Assembly (NCBI GenBank): GCA_012519525.1
Contig: JAAYQB010000076.1
Coordinates: 1-24,617, forward strand
Direction: 5' to 3'
Length of the DNA stretch: 24,617 nucleotides
DNA from: Bacteroidales bacterium
GTDB lineage: Bacteria > Bacteroidota > Bacteroidia > Bacteroidales > WCHB1-69
The stretch's first letter is position 1; the number at the start of each line of letters is the position of its first letter. Below, one piece after another: positions 16,454-24,344 of the stretch. The notes below the pieces were generated by a model, which had not been told where the DNA came from, made no database searches, and saw only the letters and a program-made list of their open reading frames with translations. The translations under genes were made by a program, and so were the position numbers.

Positions 16454-16461
16454 CAAAAGTA
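16454..16461 (-). promoter_or_regulatory. -7 promoter element of the B12 operon
   Basis: The minus strand reads TACTTTTG, matching TAnnTTTG. The expected transcription start some 5-7 bases downstream falls at about 16448, exactly where riboswitch stem P1 begins, so the aptamer would start at the 5' end of the transcript. The -33 match is poor. Confidence 0.55.
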
Positions 16462-16621
16462 TAACTTTTTTCAACATCTTTAACAAAAGGAATTGAAATA
16501 TTTTTTAATATTTTAACATTACTGATAATGAAGTAAATAAACGATTTAAAACAATGCTGTTATCAAAATCAAACAATTATTTATAAAGGAAAAAGAAAAA
16601 GTTCAGCATTTTATCGGACAG
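16462..16621. other. Non-coding spacer between the ispG end and the B12 promoter
   Basis: AT-rich stretch with no gene I can support. AATGCTG (16553-16559) and CAGCATT (16604-16610) are inverted repeats 44 bases apart, too distant for a clear hairpin. Confidence 0.5.
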
Positions 16622-16660
16622 CAAAGAAAAAAGTAAGAAATACTAAAACAACTTACTTCT
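16622..16660 (-). terminator. Intrinsic terminator of ispG, overlapping the stop codon
   Basis: Minus-strand AAGTAAG (16637-16631 complement partner 16658-16652) forms a seven-pair stem with CTTACTT, extendable by a G-U and an A-U pair, with a 14-base loop and then TTTTCTTTG. The ispG stop codon TAA (16655-16653) sits inside the first arm. Confidence 0.5.
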
Positions 16661-18350
16661 CTATCCAATCGCCATTTTGTCGAATCAATTCTATTAGCTT
16701 ATCAATAGCTTCATTTTCATCTATATTTGATAAGATAAGTTCTTGTCCTTTGTATAAACTAATGCGTCCTTTCCCGCTACCTACAAATCCGTAATCCGCA
16801 TCAGCCATTTCGCCCGGTCCATTGACTATACAGCCCATTACTCCTATTTTTAAGTTGCTGAGATGAATGGTTTTTTCTTTGATTTTCTTTAATACTTCTT
16901 CTATATTGTAATTGGTACGTCCGCAAGAGGGACAAGCTATGTATTCGGCTTGACTGTGTCGCAATCCACATGCCTGTAAAATATACAAAGACAATTGATA
17001 AAGTTTTTCGTTTGAAAAAGCTCTATTAACCAACCATATCCCATCTACAAAACCGTCAACTGCCATACTGCCTATATCGCCGCTGATAGTAGCATAATAG
17101 CTTTCCCAATCCGTTTCGTCAGAGATGAATTTCCATATTATCGGGTTATGATAGTCTTTTTCTATCATTTGATTGACGTATTGTCTAAAGAAAAAAAGTT
17201 CATCGCTTTGATTGACTTCAAAAACAACTATATCACTTGGTTTTACATCAAATTCATCCTTGTATTTAACTGTTTTATAATTAAGCAGTTTTTGCTCTTC
17301 CATATCTTCCGTTAACAAATCAGTATGAGCGGAAACAACGATAGTTGCATTGCTCGATTTGTCAATCGGAAAAGTTGTTCGTTTGGTGTAAATGTAAGGA
17401 TTATAATTGATTTTACGGCTTAATTTATCCGACAATTCGGTGGACTGTAATTTTCTATCGGCAAGAATTTTAGCAAAAGGAATTTCATTAACAGGCGATT
17501 CCGTAAGAGAAACACGAATAGTGTCGCCAATTCCATCGGCTAATAAAGGCAGTATTCCCACAGCCGATTTTATTCTTCCATATTCTCCGTCGCCCGCTTC
17601 GGTAAGCCCGATATGTATGGGGTAATTCCATGCTTTTTCGTCCAATAGGACAACCAATAAACGAACAGCTTGCAGCATTATTTTCGGATTGCTTGCTTTC
17701 ATGGACAAGACCAAATTATGAAAATCAAAATCATTACAAATACCCACAAATTCCATTGCCGACATTGCCATGCCAAGCGGTGTATTGCCATATAAATGAA
17801 TGATTCGCTGAGATAAAGAGCCGTGATTAATACCGATTCTAATAGCGGTTCCGTTTTGCTTACAGATACGCAACAAAGGATGCAAACGTTCGCTTACTTG
17901 TTCAATAAACAAATGAGTCGTATCGTAGGAAGCGTATAATTTTTCCGTTTTTTTATCGATATAATTTCCCGGATTAATACGTACTTTTTCCACATAATGA
18001 GCAGCTATCTCAGCTACTTTAGCATTGAAATGCACATCAGCAATAAGTGGAACTCGGCAATGCCTTTCAGTGAGTTTTTTTCTGATATTGGGAAGATTAT
18101 TAGCATCTTTTATGCTGGGAACCGCCAATCGCACATACTCGGCTCCTGCATTGTATAAATCAATAATTTGTTGCACACATTTATCCGTATCAAGCGTCGA
18201 AACGTTTGTCATAGATTGTATGCGTATAGGGTATTCACCGCCCATGCAAAGCCCGCCGATATTGACGGTTTTTGTTTTTCTAGGTCGGTAAACAAAAGGC
18301 GAATCATTATAAAAATTCATATTTTGTATATCTATATGATTCTGCTTCAT
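16653..18350 (-). CDS. ispG: 4-hydroxy-3-methylbut-2-en-1-yl diphosphate synthase (IspG/GcpE), long form
   Basis: This cytoplasmic [4Fe-4S] enzyme of the methylerythritol phosphate pathway converts cyclic methylerythritol diphosphate to hydroxymethylbutenyl diphosphate. The N-terminal TIM barrel shows PIRIQSMTNVSTLDTDKCVQQ, AGAEYVRLAVP, VPLIADVHFN and KVRINPGNY. The C-terminal cluster domain has CPSCGRTNYN (about residue 472) and GVMGCIVNGPGEMADADYG (about 505). Between them lies an inserted domain (about 270-450) that marks the long form known from Bacteroidota, Chlamydiae and plants; Escherichia coli IspG is about 370 residues. An alternative ATG 10 codons in (MNFYNDS) is equally plausible as start. 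A terminator hairpin fills the gap upstream, so its own promoter is unclear. Confidence 0.96.
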   Translation of the reverse strand: MKQNHIDIQNMNFYNDSPFVYRPRKTKTVNIGGLCMGGEYPIRIQSMTNVSTLDTDKCVQQIIDLYNAGAEYVRLAVPSIKDANNLPNIRKKLTERHCRVPLIADVHFNAKVAEIAAHYVEKVRINPGNYIDKKTEKLYASYDTTHLFIEQVSERLHPLLRICKQNGTAIRIGINHGSLSQRIIHLYGNTPLGMAMSAMEFVGICNDFDFHNLVLSMKASNPKIMLQAVRLLVVLLDEKAWNYPIHIGLTEAGDGEYGRIKSAVGILPLLADGIGDTIRVSLTESPVNEIPFAKILADRKLQSTELSDKLSRKINYNPYIYTKRTTFPIDKSSNATIVVSAHTDLLTEDMEEQKLLNYKTVKYKDEFDVKPSDIVVFEVNQSDELFFFRQYVNQMIEKDYHNPIIWKFISDETDWESYYATISGDIGSMAVDGFVDGIWLVNRAFSNEKLYQLSLYILQACGLRHSQAEYIACPSCGRTNYNIEEVLKKIKEKTIHLSNLKIGVMGCIVNGPGEMADADYGFVGSGKGRISLYKGQELILSNIDENEAIDKLIELIRQNGDWIEK

Positions 18351-18362
18351 TGTTTTGGTCTT

Positions 18363-18404
18363 AAAAAAACATTTTCCGTAAAAGGCAATGCTTCTACGGA
18401 AAAT
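18363..18404 (-). terminator. Strong intrinsic terminator after the PorE-like gene
   Basis: Perfect ten-pair inverted repeat ATTTTCCGTA (plus strand 18371-18380) and TACGGAAAAT (18395-18404), with a further AAG/CTT pairing inside. On the minus strand it is followed by GTTTTTTTAAG (18370-18360). It ends transcription of the upstream gene only 13 bases before the ispG start. Confidence 0.85.
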
Positions 18405-18430
18405 AGTTCATGTTAGTCTTGTATTTATTT

Positions 18431-20950
18431 TTATTTAAAAATCAATTTTCCTTCTTTTTCATTGAGTTCGTAATCGCCGAATTCTTCAATGAATTTTTCT
18501 TTACCTATTACAATTGTTTCTTTCAAACCTTTAATAATAATTGCTTCAACGTTTTCAAGCACTTCGTCCCCTACTTGTAAGGTGTTAAAATAAACGATAG
18601 ATCTATCGATAATAGTTCCGTCTTTATCGTCAATTGCTTTTTCTTTTAAATCGAAGTCGCCTACTGTAAAAATAGCTTCTTTTAAGAATTTCATTGCTTG
18701 GTCATAAGATATTTTTACCGTATCCGAATTGTTTTCTATTAAGAACTTAAAGGTTTTGCTATTCACATAACATGTTCCACGCGGACTTCCATTCACCATA
18801 TCAATCGGAATGGAATTTTCCGTAATAATTTTCACTCTTCCTTCACCTGAGGCTACAGGTTTCACGCCTGTTTTAGGCACATAGTCATCGCGTAAAATAA
18901 GAAATTCGGTACGACGGTTCAAGTCGTGAGCTGCTTCTTGTTGATTTCTAGGAAGTGCATTGATATATTCAGGAGTCAACACGGTTCCTTTTTTAAACGT
19001 AATTCCTCTTGAAACAATATCTCTTTCTAATTTACGAGGAATACGCTCTCCATAACCTTTAGCTACTAAACGTTCGGGGTCTATTCCGAGAGAATCAACT
19101 AAGAAGTTAACACAAGATTGAGCACGACGTTGCGATAAGGTGTCGTTTGTCATAGGAATAGGTCTTACGTCGGTATGAGAACGTAATTCTATAACAAAAG
19201 TAGGGTTATCAACCATAATTTTATACAAACCCATTAAAGAATCTTGGTATTGAGGTAGTAAATACCATTCCGCTAAATCGTATAAAATATCGGGTAATAA
19301 AACAGGCTCTTTAGGTATAGGATTGATAATAAAATCACGTCTTAAGTCTTTACTTTCCGTTAATCCTACGGTTGTTTCTCTTCCTTTACTGTTTTCATTT
19401 TCATAATAACCTGTTTTTTGTACGTTCATATCGTAAGTTACATTCATCAAGATTTTCAGTTTATCAAAATGATAATAGCCTCTTATGTCCGTTTTTGTTT
19501 TATAAGAAGTTCCATCCGTTCCTACTATAGTTACCGTTGCACCGTCAACATACTGACGTGTTACACTATCTTTTACAAAACCTGAAAGAGTAAACATAAT
19601 GGGTCTTAATTTAAAAATCCATATATCGTCTTCTCCTCTTCCTCCGGGTCTATTGGATGTAAAATATCCTTTTTCTATGTATGGAAATCCCGTTAAATTA
19701 TCAAGTACTACCGAATTATCAAAAATAATTCCATAATCATCTGCTTCCGAATTGATAGGATATTTTAAGTTTTCGGCTTTTGTCCATCCGTCTTCTCCTT
19801 CTTTATGAGAAACAAAAATATCGTAACCTCCCAATCCCACATGACCTTTTGATGCAAAATACAAACTCGTATCATTAACAAGAGTTGGGAACATATCATG
19901 GTCATAGCTGTTTACATTGCTTCCCAAATTAACGGGAGTATCAAACGGTCTGTTTTTTTTCGAACGAGTTGCTTTCCAAATATCATAACCTCCCAATGTA
20001 CCCGGCATATCAGAGACAAAATACAAGGTTAATTCATCGTCTGTTATTGCAGGATGAACATAATCAAAACTATCGGGTCCTAATTCTATCATTTGAGGTT
20101 CATCCCAAGACCTTCCCTTCTTTTGTGCTTGATATATTTTACAATAAGAAATGGTCTTTTTCTCATCTAAACATCTTGTAAAATAAATAGTTGTTCCTTT
20201 AGGATTAAAAACGGCTTCTCCTTCATTGGCAGGAGAATTAATAATTCCGGCATCTTCAAAAGATACGGGATTAGTCCATTCTCCGGGGAAATCAACTTTT
20301 TTACTTTTTGGGCGATTAGAAACATAAAGATCCGAAAATGATTGACCCGACCAAGCATCCTCTTTTTTTCCGGTACTTCCTTCTCTTGAAGAAGTAAATA
20401 CAATTTGGTTTTGCTTATTCGGCACTCCCCACATGGGCGACCAGTCGCTACGAGGCGTATTGAAACGCTTGAAATTCTCCACTTCATGACGTGTCGGATT
20501 GTTAATCCATTCCGGCGCTATTTTACAAGCTTCAATACGTCCTGCTATACGCGGATCGTCAGGTTTTGCTTTTTGGTAATTCTCATAATATTTTAAAGCC
20601 GTAGGATAATCTTTCTCTGCACGAAATATATCAGCTAAACGCAAATATATCAACGGATTATCTTTTTGATAATTTACTTTTTCCAAACGCAAATATTGTT
20701 GTTTAGCTTGTTTGGTTCTTCCCGACATGATATAACACTCTGCCATACGGAACATAATTCTACGCTTTTCTACAGGATTTCTTTTGACCTTTCCATAGGC
20801 TTTTTTATACATTTCTGCTGCCAAATTGTATTGAAATGTATTGAATGCCTTGTCAGCATCGGCAGCAACTCCGGCTTTTTGTGCGTAAGTAGTAAAACAT
20901 ACAGATAGCGATAACAAGCTAAAAACAAAGACCTTACATATTTTTATCAT
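18431..20950 (-). CDS. PorE-like outer membrane protein: TPR, PD40 propeller, CRD and OmpA domains
   Basis: This 839-residue protein has the domain order of the type IX secretion component PorE (Porphyromonas gingivalis PG1058). A signal peptide covers 1-23 (ends TTYAQ). TPR-like helices follow at about 25-150 (AADKAFNTFQYNLAAEMYKKA, NPLIYLRLADIFRAEKDY). A PD40/WD40-type propeller lies at about 160-450 (IVFTSSREGSTG, TLYFVSDMPGTLGGYDIW, SLYFASKGHVGLGGYDIF). A carboxypeptidase regulatory-like domain is at about 453-535 (LSGFVKDSVTRQYVDGATV). A peptidoglycan-binding OmpA domain is at about 560-690 (LRSHTDVRP, LSQRRAQSCVNFL, VAKGYGERIPRK, DLNRRTEFLI). About 130 residues follow that are not part of those domains. 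Two T9SS cargo proteins are encoded nearby, consistent with a working T9SS. Many Bacteroidota have several such OmpA paralogues, so PorE identity is not certain. Confidence 0.8.
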   Translation of the reverse strand: MIKICKVFVFSLLSLSVCFTTYAQKAGVAADADKAFNTFQYNLAAEMYKKAYGKVKRNPVEKRRIMFRMAECYIMSGRTKQAKQQYLRLEKVNYQKDNPLIYLRLADIFRAEKDYPTALKYYENYQKAKPDDPRIAGRIEACKIAPEWINNPTRHEVENFKRFNTPRSDWSPMWGVPNKQNQIVFTSSREGSTGKKEDAWSGQSFSDLYVSNRPKSKKVDFPGEWTNPVSFEDAGIINSPANEGEAVFNPKGTTIYFTRCLDEKKTISYCKIYQAQKKGRSWDEPQMIELGPDSFDYVHPAITDDELTLYFVSDMPGTLGGYDIWKATRSKKNRPFDTPVNLGSNVNSYDHDMFPTLVNDTSLYFASKGHVGLGGYDIFVSHKEGEDGWTKAENLKYPINSEADDYGIIFDNSVVLDNLTGFPYIEKGYFTSNRPGGRGEDDIWIFKLRPIMFTLSGFVKDSVTRQYVDGATVTIVGTDGTSYKTKTDIRGYYHFDKLKILMNVTYDMNVQKTGYYENENSKGRETTVGLTESKDLRRDFIINPIPKEPVLLPDILYDLAEWYLLPQYQDSLMGLYKIMVDNPTFVIELRSHTDVRPIPMTNDTLSQRRAQSCVNFLVDSLGIDPERLVAKGYGERIPRKLERDIVSRGITFKKGTVLTPEYINALPRNQQEAAHDLNRRTEFLILRDDYVPKTGVKPVASGEGRVKIITENSIPIDMVNGSPRGTCYVNSKTFKFLIENNSDTVKISYDQAMKFLKEAIFTVGDFDLKEKAIDDKDGTIIDRSIVYFNTLQVGDEVLENVEAIIIKGLKETIVIGKEKFIEEFGDYELNEKEGKLIFK

Positions 20951-20978
20951 GATATTATTCCATTTAATTTCTAATTTG

Positions 20979-20986
20979 CTAAAATA
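20979..20986 (-). promoter_or_regulatory. Near-consensus -7 element for the PorE-like gene
   Basis: The minus strand reads TATTTTAG, one base from TAnnTTTG, 28 bases before the ATG at 20950. It is the best candidate in the 135-base gap between this gene and the end of the permease gene. Confidence 0.3.
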
Positions 20987-21085
20987 ACAAAAAAAAACAT
21001 ATATTTTGCATTTTTATACAAAATATTTTATAAAACAGATTGCTTTACACATTTTATGATTTTTAAACATTTAATTAACAATATT

Positions 21086-22306
21086 TTAATTGAAACGTAT
21101 AGCATCAACAATTTGAATTTTACGAGCAACAAAATAAGCCGGGAATAGTAAAACAAACAAACTGATTGAGAAAACAACTCCATTGACCAATAATAAATGC
21201 TGCCATTCAACACTTATGGGAACGTAAGACATATAATAATTTAAGGGATCCAGTGCAATTAAATGATAAGTGTATTGAATGTAACACAATAGCAATCCTA
21301 CTCCATTGCCTATTAGCATTCCTTTTAGTAAAATATTTCCGGTAATATTCAGGAAAACATTTCGAATACTCACATTATTACATCCTATTGTTTTCAGTAT
21401 TCCTATGGTTGGAATTTGCTCTAAAATCATGGTTAATTGAGTAGACATTAAAGAGATACAAATAACAATAATTATCAGTATTAAAATCACCAAAATATTT
21501 TGGTCGAACAAACCTATCCAATTGAAAATATCTTTATTACGACTAACAACGCTTTGAGCAATTAAATCATAGGGAATAATAGCATTAATGGCATGGGTAC
21601 TTACTTCCAACTGATTAAAATCTTTTAAGGTAATCTCAAATCCATCTATTTGACTATCTGTCCAATCATTTAATTTCTGTATATGTTTTATATCACAAAA
21701 AGCGATGGATTTATCATAATTAGCCATATCTGTTTGATAGATACCAACCACTTTTAAAACACGCTGACGAGGCGGATCTTGCACAAAATAAAGTTGCATT
21801 TTACTGCCGATATCTAAGTGTAGCCTATTAGCAATTGTTTGTGAAATCAGCACTTCATTGGAAGTAAGGCTATCGTTCAGGTTTAATAAACGTCCCTTTT
21901 TTAAATTCTTCTGAAAAAACTCCAAGTCATACCCTACCCCAACTCCTTTTAAAACAATTCCATCTATTTCATTTCTAACCTTTACAATACCGGCTTTCAT
22001 AGCATAGACTTGTATATGTTTTACATTGTTTAAAGCGGTAATTGCCGATAAATAAGCCGGTTCTTTATCAATAGGCGTTTTTTTATAGGATTCGTTATTG
22101 TCATTATAGCTAATCTCAACATGAGAGCCAAATCCGATTATTTTATCACGTATTTCTTTCCGGAAACCCGTTGTAATTGCAAAAACCAATATCAATACGC
22201 AAACACCTAATGCAACGCTACAAACGGATATCGTAACTATCGGTTTTGAAAAACGATTTTCTTTGTTTTTAACGATTTTTCGTGATATAAAATTACTAAG
22301 ACTCAT
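21086..22306 (-). CDS. lolE: LolC/LolE-type ABC transporter permease (lipoprotein release)
   Basis: This 406-residue inner membrane protein has the FtsX/LolCE layout: a first membrane segment at about 22-46 (PIVTISVCSVALGVCVLILV), a large periplasmic domain (about 50-260) and three C-terminal segments (about 270-295, 315-340 and 370-395, ending ARKIQIVDAIRFN). The N-terminal RKI...NRFSKPIV and GFRKEIRDKIIGFGSHVEI are characteristic. With the ATPase LolD it would extract lipoproteins from the inner membrane for delivery to the outer membrane. LolD is not encoded in this window. Ten bases separate it from the upstream outer membrane protein gene. LolC and LolE cannot be separated by eye; Bacteroidota often have a single type. 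A macrolide-exporter-like permease is less likely. Confidence 0.85.
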   Translation of the reverse strand: MSLSNFISRKIVKNKENRFSKPIVTISVCSVALGVCVLILVFAITTGFRKEIRDKIIGFGSHVEISYNDNNESYKKTPIDKEPAYLSAITALNNVKHIQVYAMKAGIVKVRNEIDGIVLKGVGVGYDLEFFQKNLKKGRLLNLNDSLTSNEVLISQTIANRLHLDIGSKMQLYFVQDPPRQRVLKVVGIYQTDMANYDKSIAFCDIKHIQKLNDWTDSQIDGFEITLKDFNQLEVSTHAINAIIPYDLIAQSVVSRNKDIFNWIGLFDQNILVILILIIIVICISLMSTQLTMILEQIPTIGILKTIGCNNVSIRNVFLNITGNILLKGMLIGNGVGLLLCYIQYTYHLIALDPLNYYMSYVPISVEWQHLLLVNGVVFSISLFVLLFPAYFVARKIQIVDAIRFN

Positions 22307-22316
22307 TCTTAAATTT

Positions 22317-22919
22317 TTATTTCAACCAAATAGTAAAACCGGTTTTAATAACCGGCGATGTTAATACATTTTCATCCGGACGATTGGAAATATTATATAA
22401 AATCAATACGTAAACAGCAAACTTATTGGTACTTTTTTGATAAAAACCTCCTCCAAGCAACAGATTATTAGACCATAAACGATGAGGGTCCATTACATTC
22501 TTTTTCCAAAAATTATCATAATTTAATAATTGATATTCAGCATGTACACATAAAAATTTCAGAAAATAAGCCTCTGTAAACACACTCCCGCCTGCAATAT
22601 GAGATGATGCAATAGAAGCATTTGTTACATCTCTAAAATGATAAAACATATAGGTAAATCCTAAACCGGCAGCAAACCAATCCACAGGATGATACGCTAT
22701 ATGAGGCGATAATTCTATATTGATAATAGAGGGTGTAAACGATAGCCCAAAATTTCCACCTACCGAAAGTTTACTTAGCCAGTCGTAATATCTGATTTTA
22801 GAAGTGTCTTTTACTATCGGAGATTTATAATAGGTAACATCATCGGATTGAGCCTGTAAAGCAGGAAAGTGATAAAACACAAAAAACAGTAAAACAACGA
22901 TATATTTATAAGACTTCAT
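22317..22919 (-). CDS. Small outer membrane beta-barrel protein, unknown function
   Basis: The 200-residue product has a signal peptide (about 1-24, ends ALQAQ) and then alternating hydrophobic strands rich in Tyr, Phe and Gly: LSVGGNFGLSFTPS, IELSPHIAYHPVDWFAAGLGFTYMFY, HIAGGSVFTEAYFL, NLLLGGGFYQ and KFAVYVLILYNIS. The C-terminus is VIKTGFTIWLK. This fits an eight-stranded barrel similar to other small Bacteroidota outer membrane proteins. It lies 10 bases upstream of the LolC/E-type permease gene, so the two are likely co-transcribed. A TATTTTG sequence on the minus strand (22988-22982) is the nearest promoter-like element. I do not recognise a specific family. Confidence 0.7.
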   Translation of the reverse strand: MKSYKYIVVLLFFVFYHFPALQAQSDDVTYYKSPIVKDTSKIRYYDWLSKLSVGGNFGLSFTPSIINIELSPHIAYHPVDWFAAGLGFTYMFYHFRDVTNASIASSHIAGGSVFTEAYFLKFLCVHAEYQLLNYDNFWKKNVMDPHRLWSNNLLLGGGFYQKSTNKFAVYVLILYNISNRPDENVLTSPVIKTGFTIWLK

Positions 22920-23141
22920 TATTAATATTAATATGTAATTATTTAACGTAGATTAAAAAAAAATGTTATATTACTATATTGCAAAATAGATAAAAGCTGT
23001 CTGATACAATTTTTTATACTAAATTTTCTTTTTTATCTGACAAATAATGAAAAGAAAAAAGAATAAGATGGGAAACTAACAAGTAGATTGATTAATTTTG
23101 ATTTTTATCGGTTAATGGTAAAAATTAATAAAAAACTCTCC

Positions 23142-23153
23142 TTGTTATAACAA
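23142..23153. promoter_or_regulatory. Perfect 12-base palindrome in a promoter, possible operator
   Basis: TTGTTATAACAA is its own reverse complement. Its first TTG could be the -33 element of the promoter whose -7 element starts at 23161, so a repressor bound here would block polymerase. In an AT-rich intergenic region a chance palindrome of this size is possible. Confidence 0.35.
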
Positions 23154-23160
23154 TATTTTG

Positions 23161-23168
23161 TATTTTTG
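23161..23168 (+). promoter_or_regulatory. Bacteroidota -7 promoter element for the hydrolase-sod genes
   Basis: TATTTTTG matches TAnnTTTG, 16 bases after a TTG (23142-23144) and 40 bases before the GTG start at 23209. It is the best-formed promoter in the window. Confidence 0.6.
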
Positions 23169-23208
23169 CACTAAAATAATTTTTTATAATAATAAATTAA
23201 AATAACAA

Positions 23209-24312
23209 GTGAGAAAATTTACTAATACATCATTGATTTTTTCTTTATTATTTTACATTGCTACTGCTTATGCACAAAAGAATTCCATAGAAGTAACCGG
23301 TAGCCTTTTCAATCAGCTAATAAAAACAAGCGTTGATTGTGAATTAGCTAAACTAATGCTAAGCCAATCCGACGATTCATCTGTAGTTGATTTATTTGAT
23401 AGTTATAAAAATCAACCTTTAAACACACAAACACTTGCCGATATCTACTTCGATTATTCTGCCGATGTTGCCACCTTATATTTTTTACAAAGGATTTATC
23501 AATATCCTCAAAATAAAGAAATACAAGACAGCTATTATCATTACATCAATCAATTGAATAACAACAATCCGAACAATTTGTTGTCGTGTTTAAAACAGTA
23601 TTATATTGTTTTTATTCCGGGATTTGCCTATAAAGATTTTCCAAGTACGGGTGCTAATTTTAAACGACAACGTAAATTATTAACATCTTACGATATAGAT
23701 AATTGTCTTATTAAAACTAAACAATGGGATGCGGTAGAAGTTAATGCTGAAATAATAGCAGAACAACTGAAAACTATTTGTCAACATCACGACAATATTA
23801 TCCTTATAAGTGCCAGCAAAGGTAGTTTAGAAACAGCAGTTGCAATAAGTGAATTGCTCGATAAACAAGAGTCTGAAAATATAAAAGCGTGGATTAGTGT
23901 CGCGGGTATATTAAGAGGTTCCCCTATTGCCGATTATTTTCTAACTCCATCTAAATCATCTCTTTCCAAATTCTTTCTTTTTACAAAAGGAAAAAGAATA
24001 AATACACTCCAATCAATGAGCTATAGAGAAAGAAGAAAAACTTTTGACAATTTCACTTTTCCTCAACACATTAAAATTATTCATTACCTTGCCGCACCCT
24101 TGGCATCACAAATACGCCATAAAATTAAAAACCGCTACAACTATATGTTGCCTTTAGGACCCAATGACGGCATTATGCCCTTAGCAGATCAAATTTGCGG
24201 TAAAAGTTTCATTATTTCAGAATTAGGTTGTGATCATTATTTCAAGCATCCCGATATTGATGTTAAGAGCTTGTCTATTCTATTATGCTGTGTTAAATCA
24301 ATTGAAAATTAA
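23209..24312 (+). CDS. Exported alpha/beta-hydrolase (lipase/esterase-like), unknown substrate
   Basis: The 367-residue product starts at GTG; this start is required for a complete signal peptide (RKFTNTSLIFSLLFYIATAY, ends AQ). The second half resembles an alpha/beta-hydrolase. IVFIPGFAYKDFPSTGANF is an oxyanion-loop-like strand. IILISASKGSLETA is the nucleophile elbow, with Ser203 in S-A-S-K-G instead of the usual G-x-S-x-G. GPNDGIMPLADQ offers catalytic Asp320, and GCDHYFKHP offers His343. The N-terminal 130 residues have no recognisable domain. A helical lid-like part (about 240-290) separates the elbow from the acid. It is probably periplasmic or surface-located. The superoxide dismutase gene follows after 32 bases, so the two probably form one transcript. 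The substrate is unknown. Confidence 0.65.
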   Translation: MRKFTNTSLIFSLLFYIATAYAQKNSIEVTGSLFNQLIKTSVDCELAKLMLSQSDDSSVVDLFDSYKNQPLNTQTLADIYFDYSADVATLYFLQRIYQYPQNKEIQDSYYHYINQLNNNNPNNLLSCLKQYYIVFIPGFAYKDFPSTGANFKRQRKLLTSYDIDNCLIKTKQWDAVEVNAEIIAEQLKTICQHHDNIILISASKGSLETAVAISELLDKQESENIKAWISVAGILRGSPIADYFLTPSKSSLSKFFLFTKGKRINTLQSMSYRERRKTFDNFTFPQHIKIIHYLAAPLASQIRHKIKNRYNYMLPLGPNDGIMPLADQICGKSFIISELGCDHYFKHPDIDVKSLSILLCCVKSIEN

Positions 24313-24344
24313 TATACTATAAAATCTGTGAAACAATAATTATT

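Noticed and set aside
16305..16496. 63-codon plus-strand frame
   Set aside because: It is antisense to the cobalamin riboswitch and has no codon or start support.
20167..20487. 106-codon minus-strand frame inside the PorE-like gene
   Set aside because: A frame-shifted shadow of the propeller domain of the real gene.
22920..23141. tRNA or small RNA in the spacer left of the hydrolase promoter
   Set aside because: No cloverleaf motifs; only an imperfect TGTCTGATA/TATCTGACA inverted repeat in AT-rich DNA.
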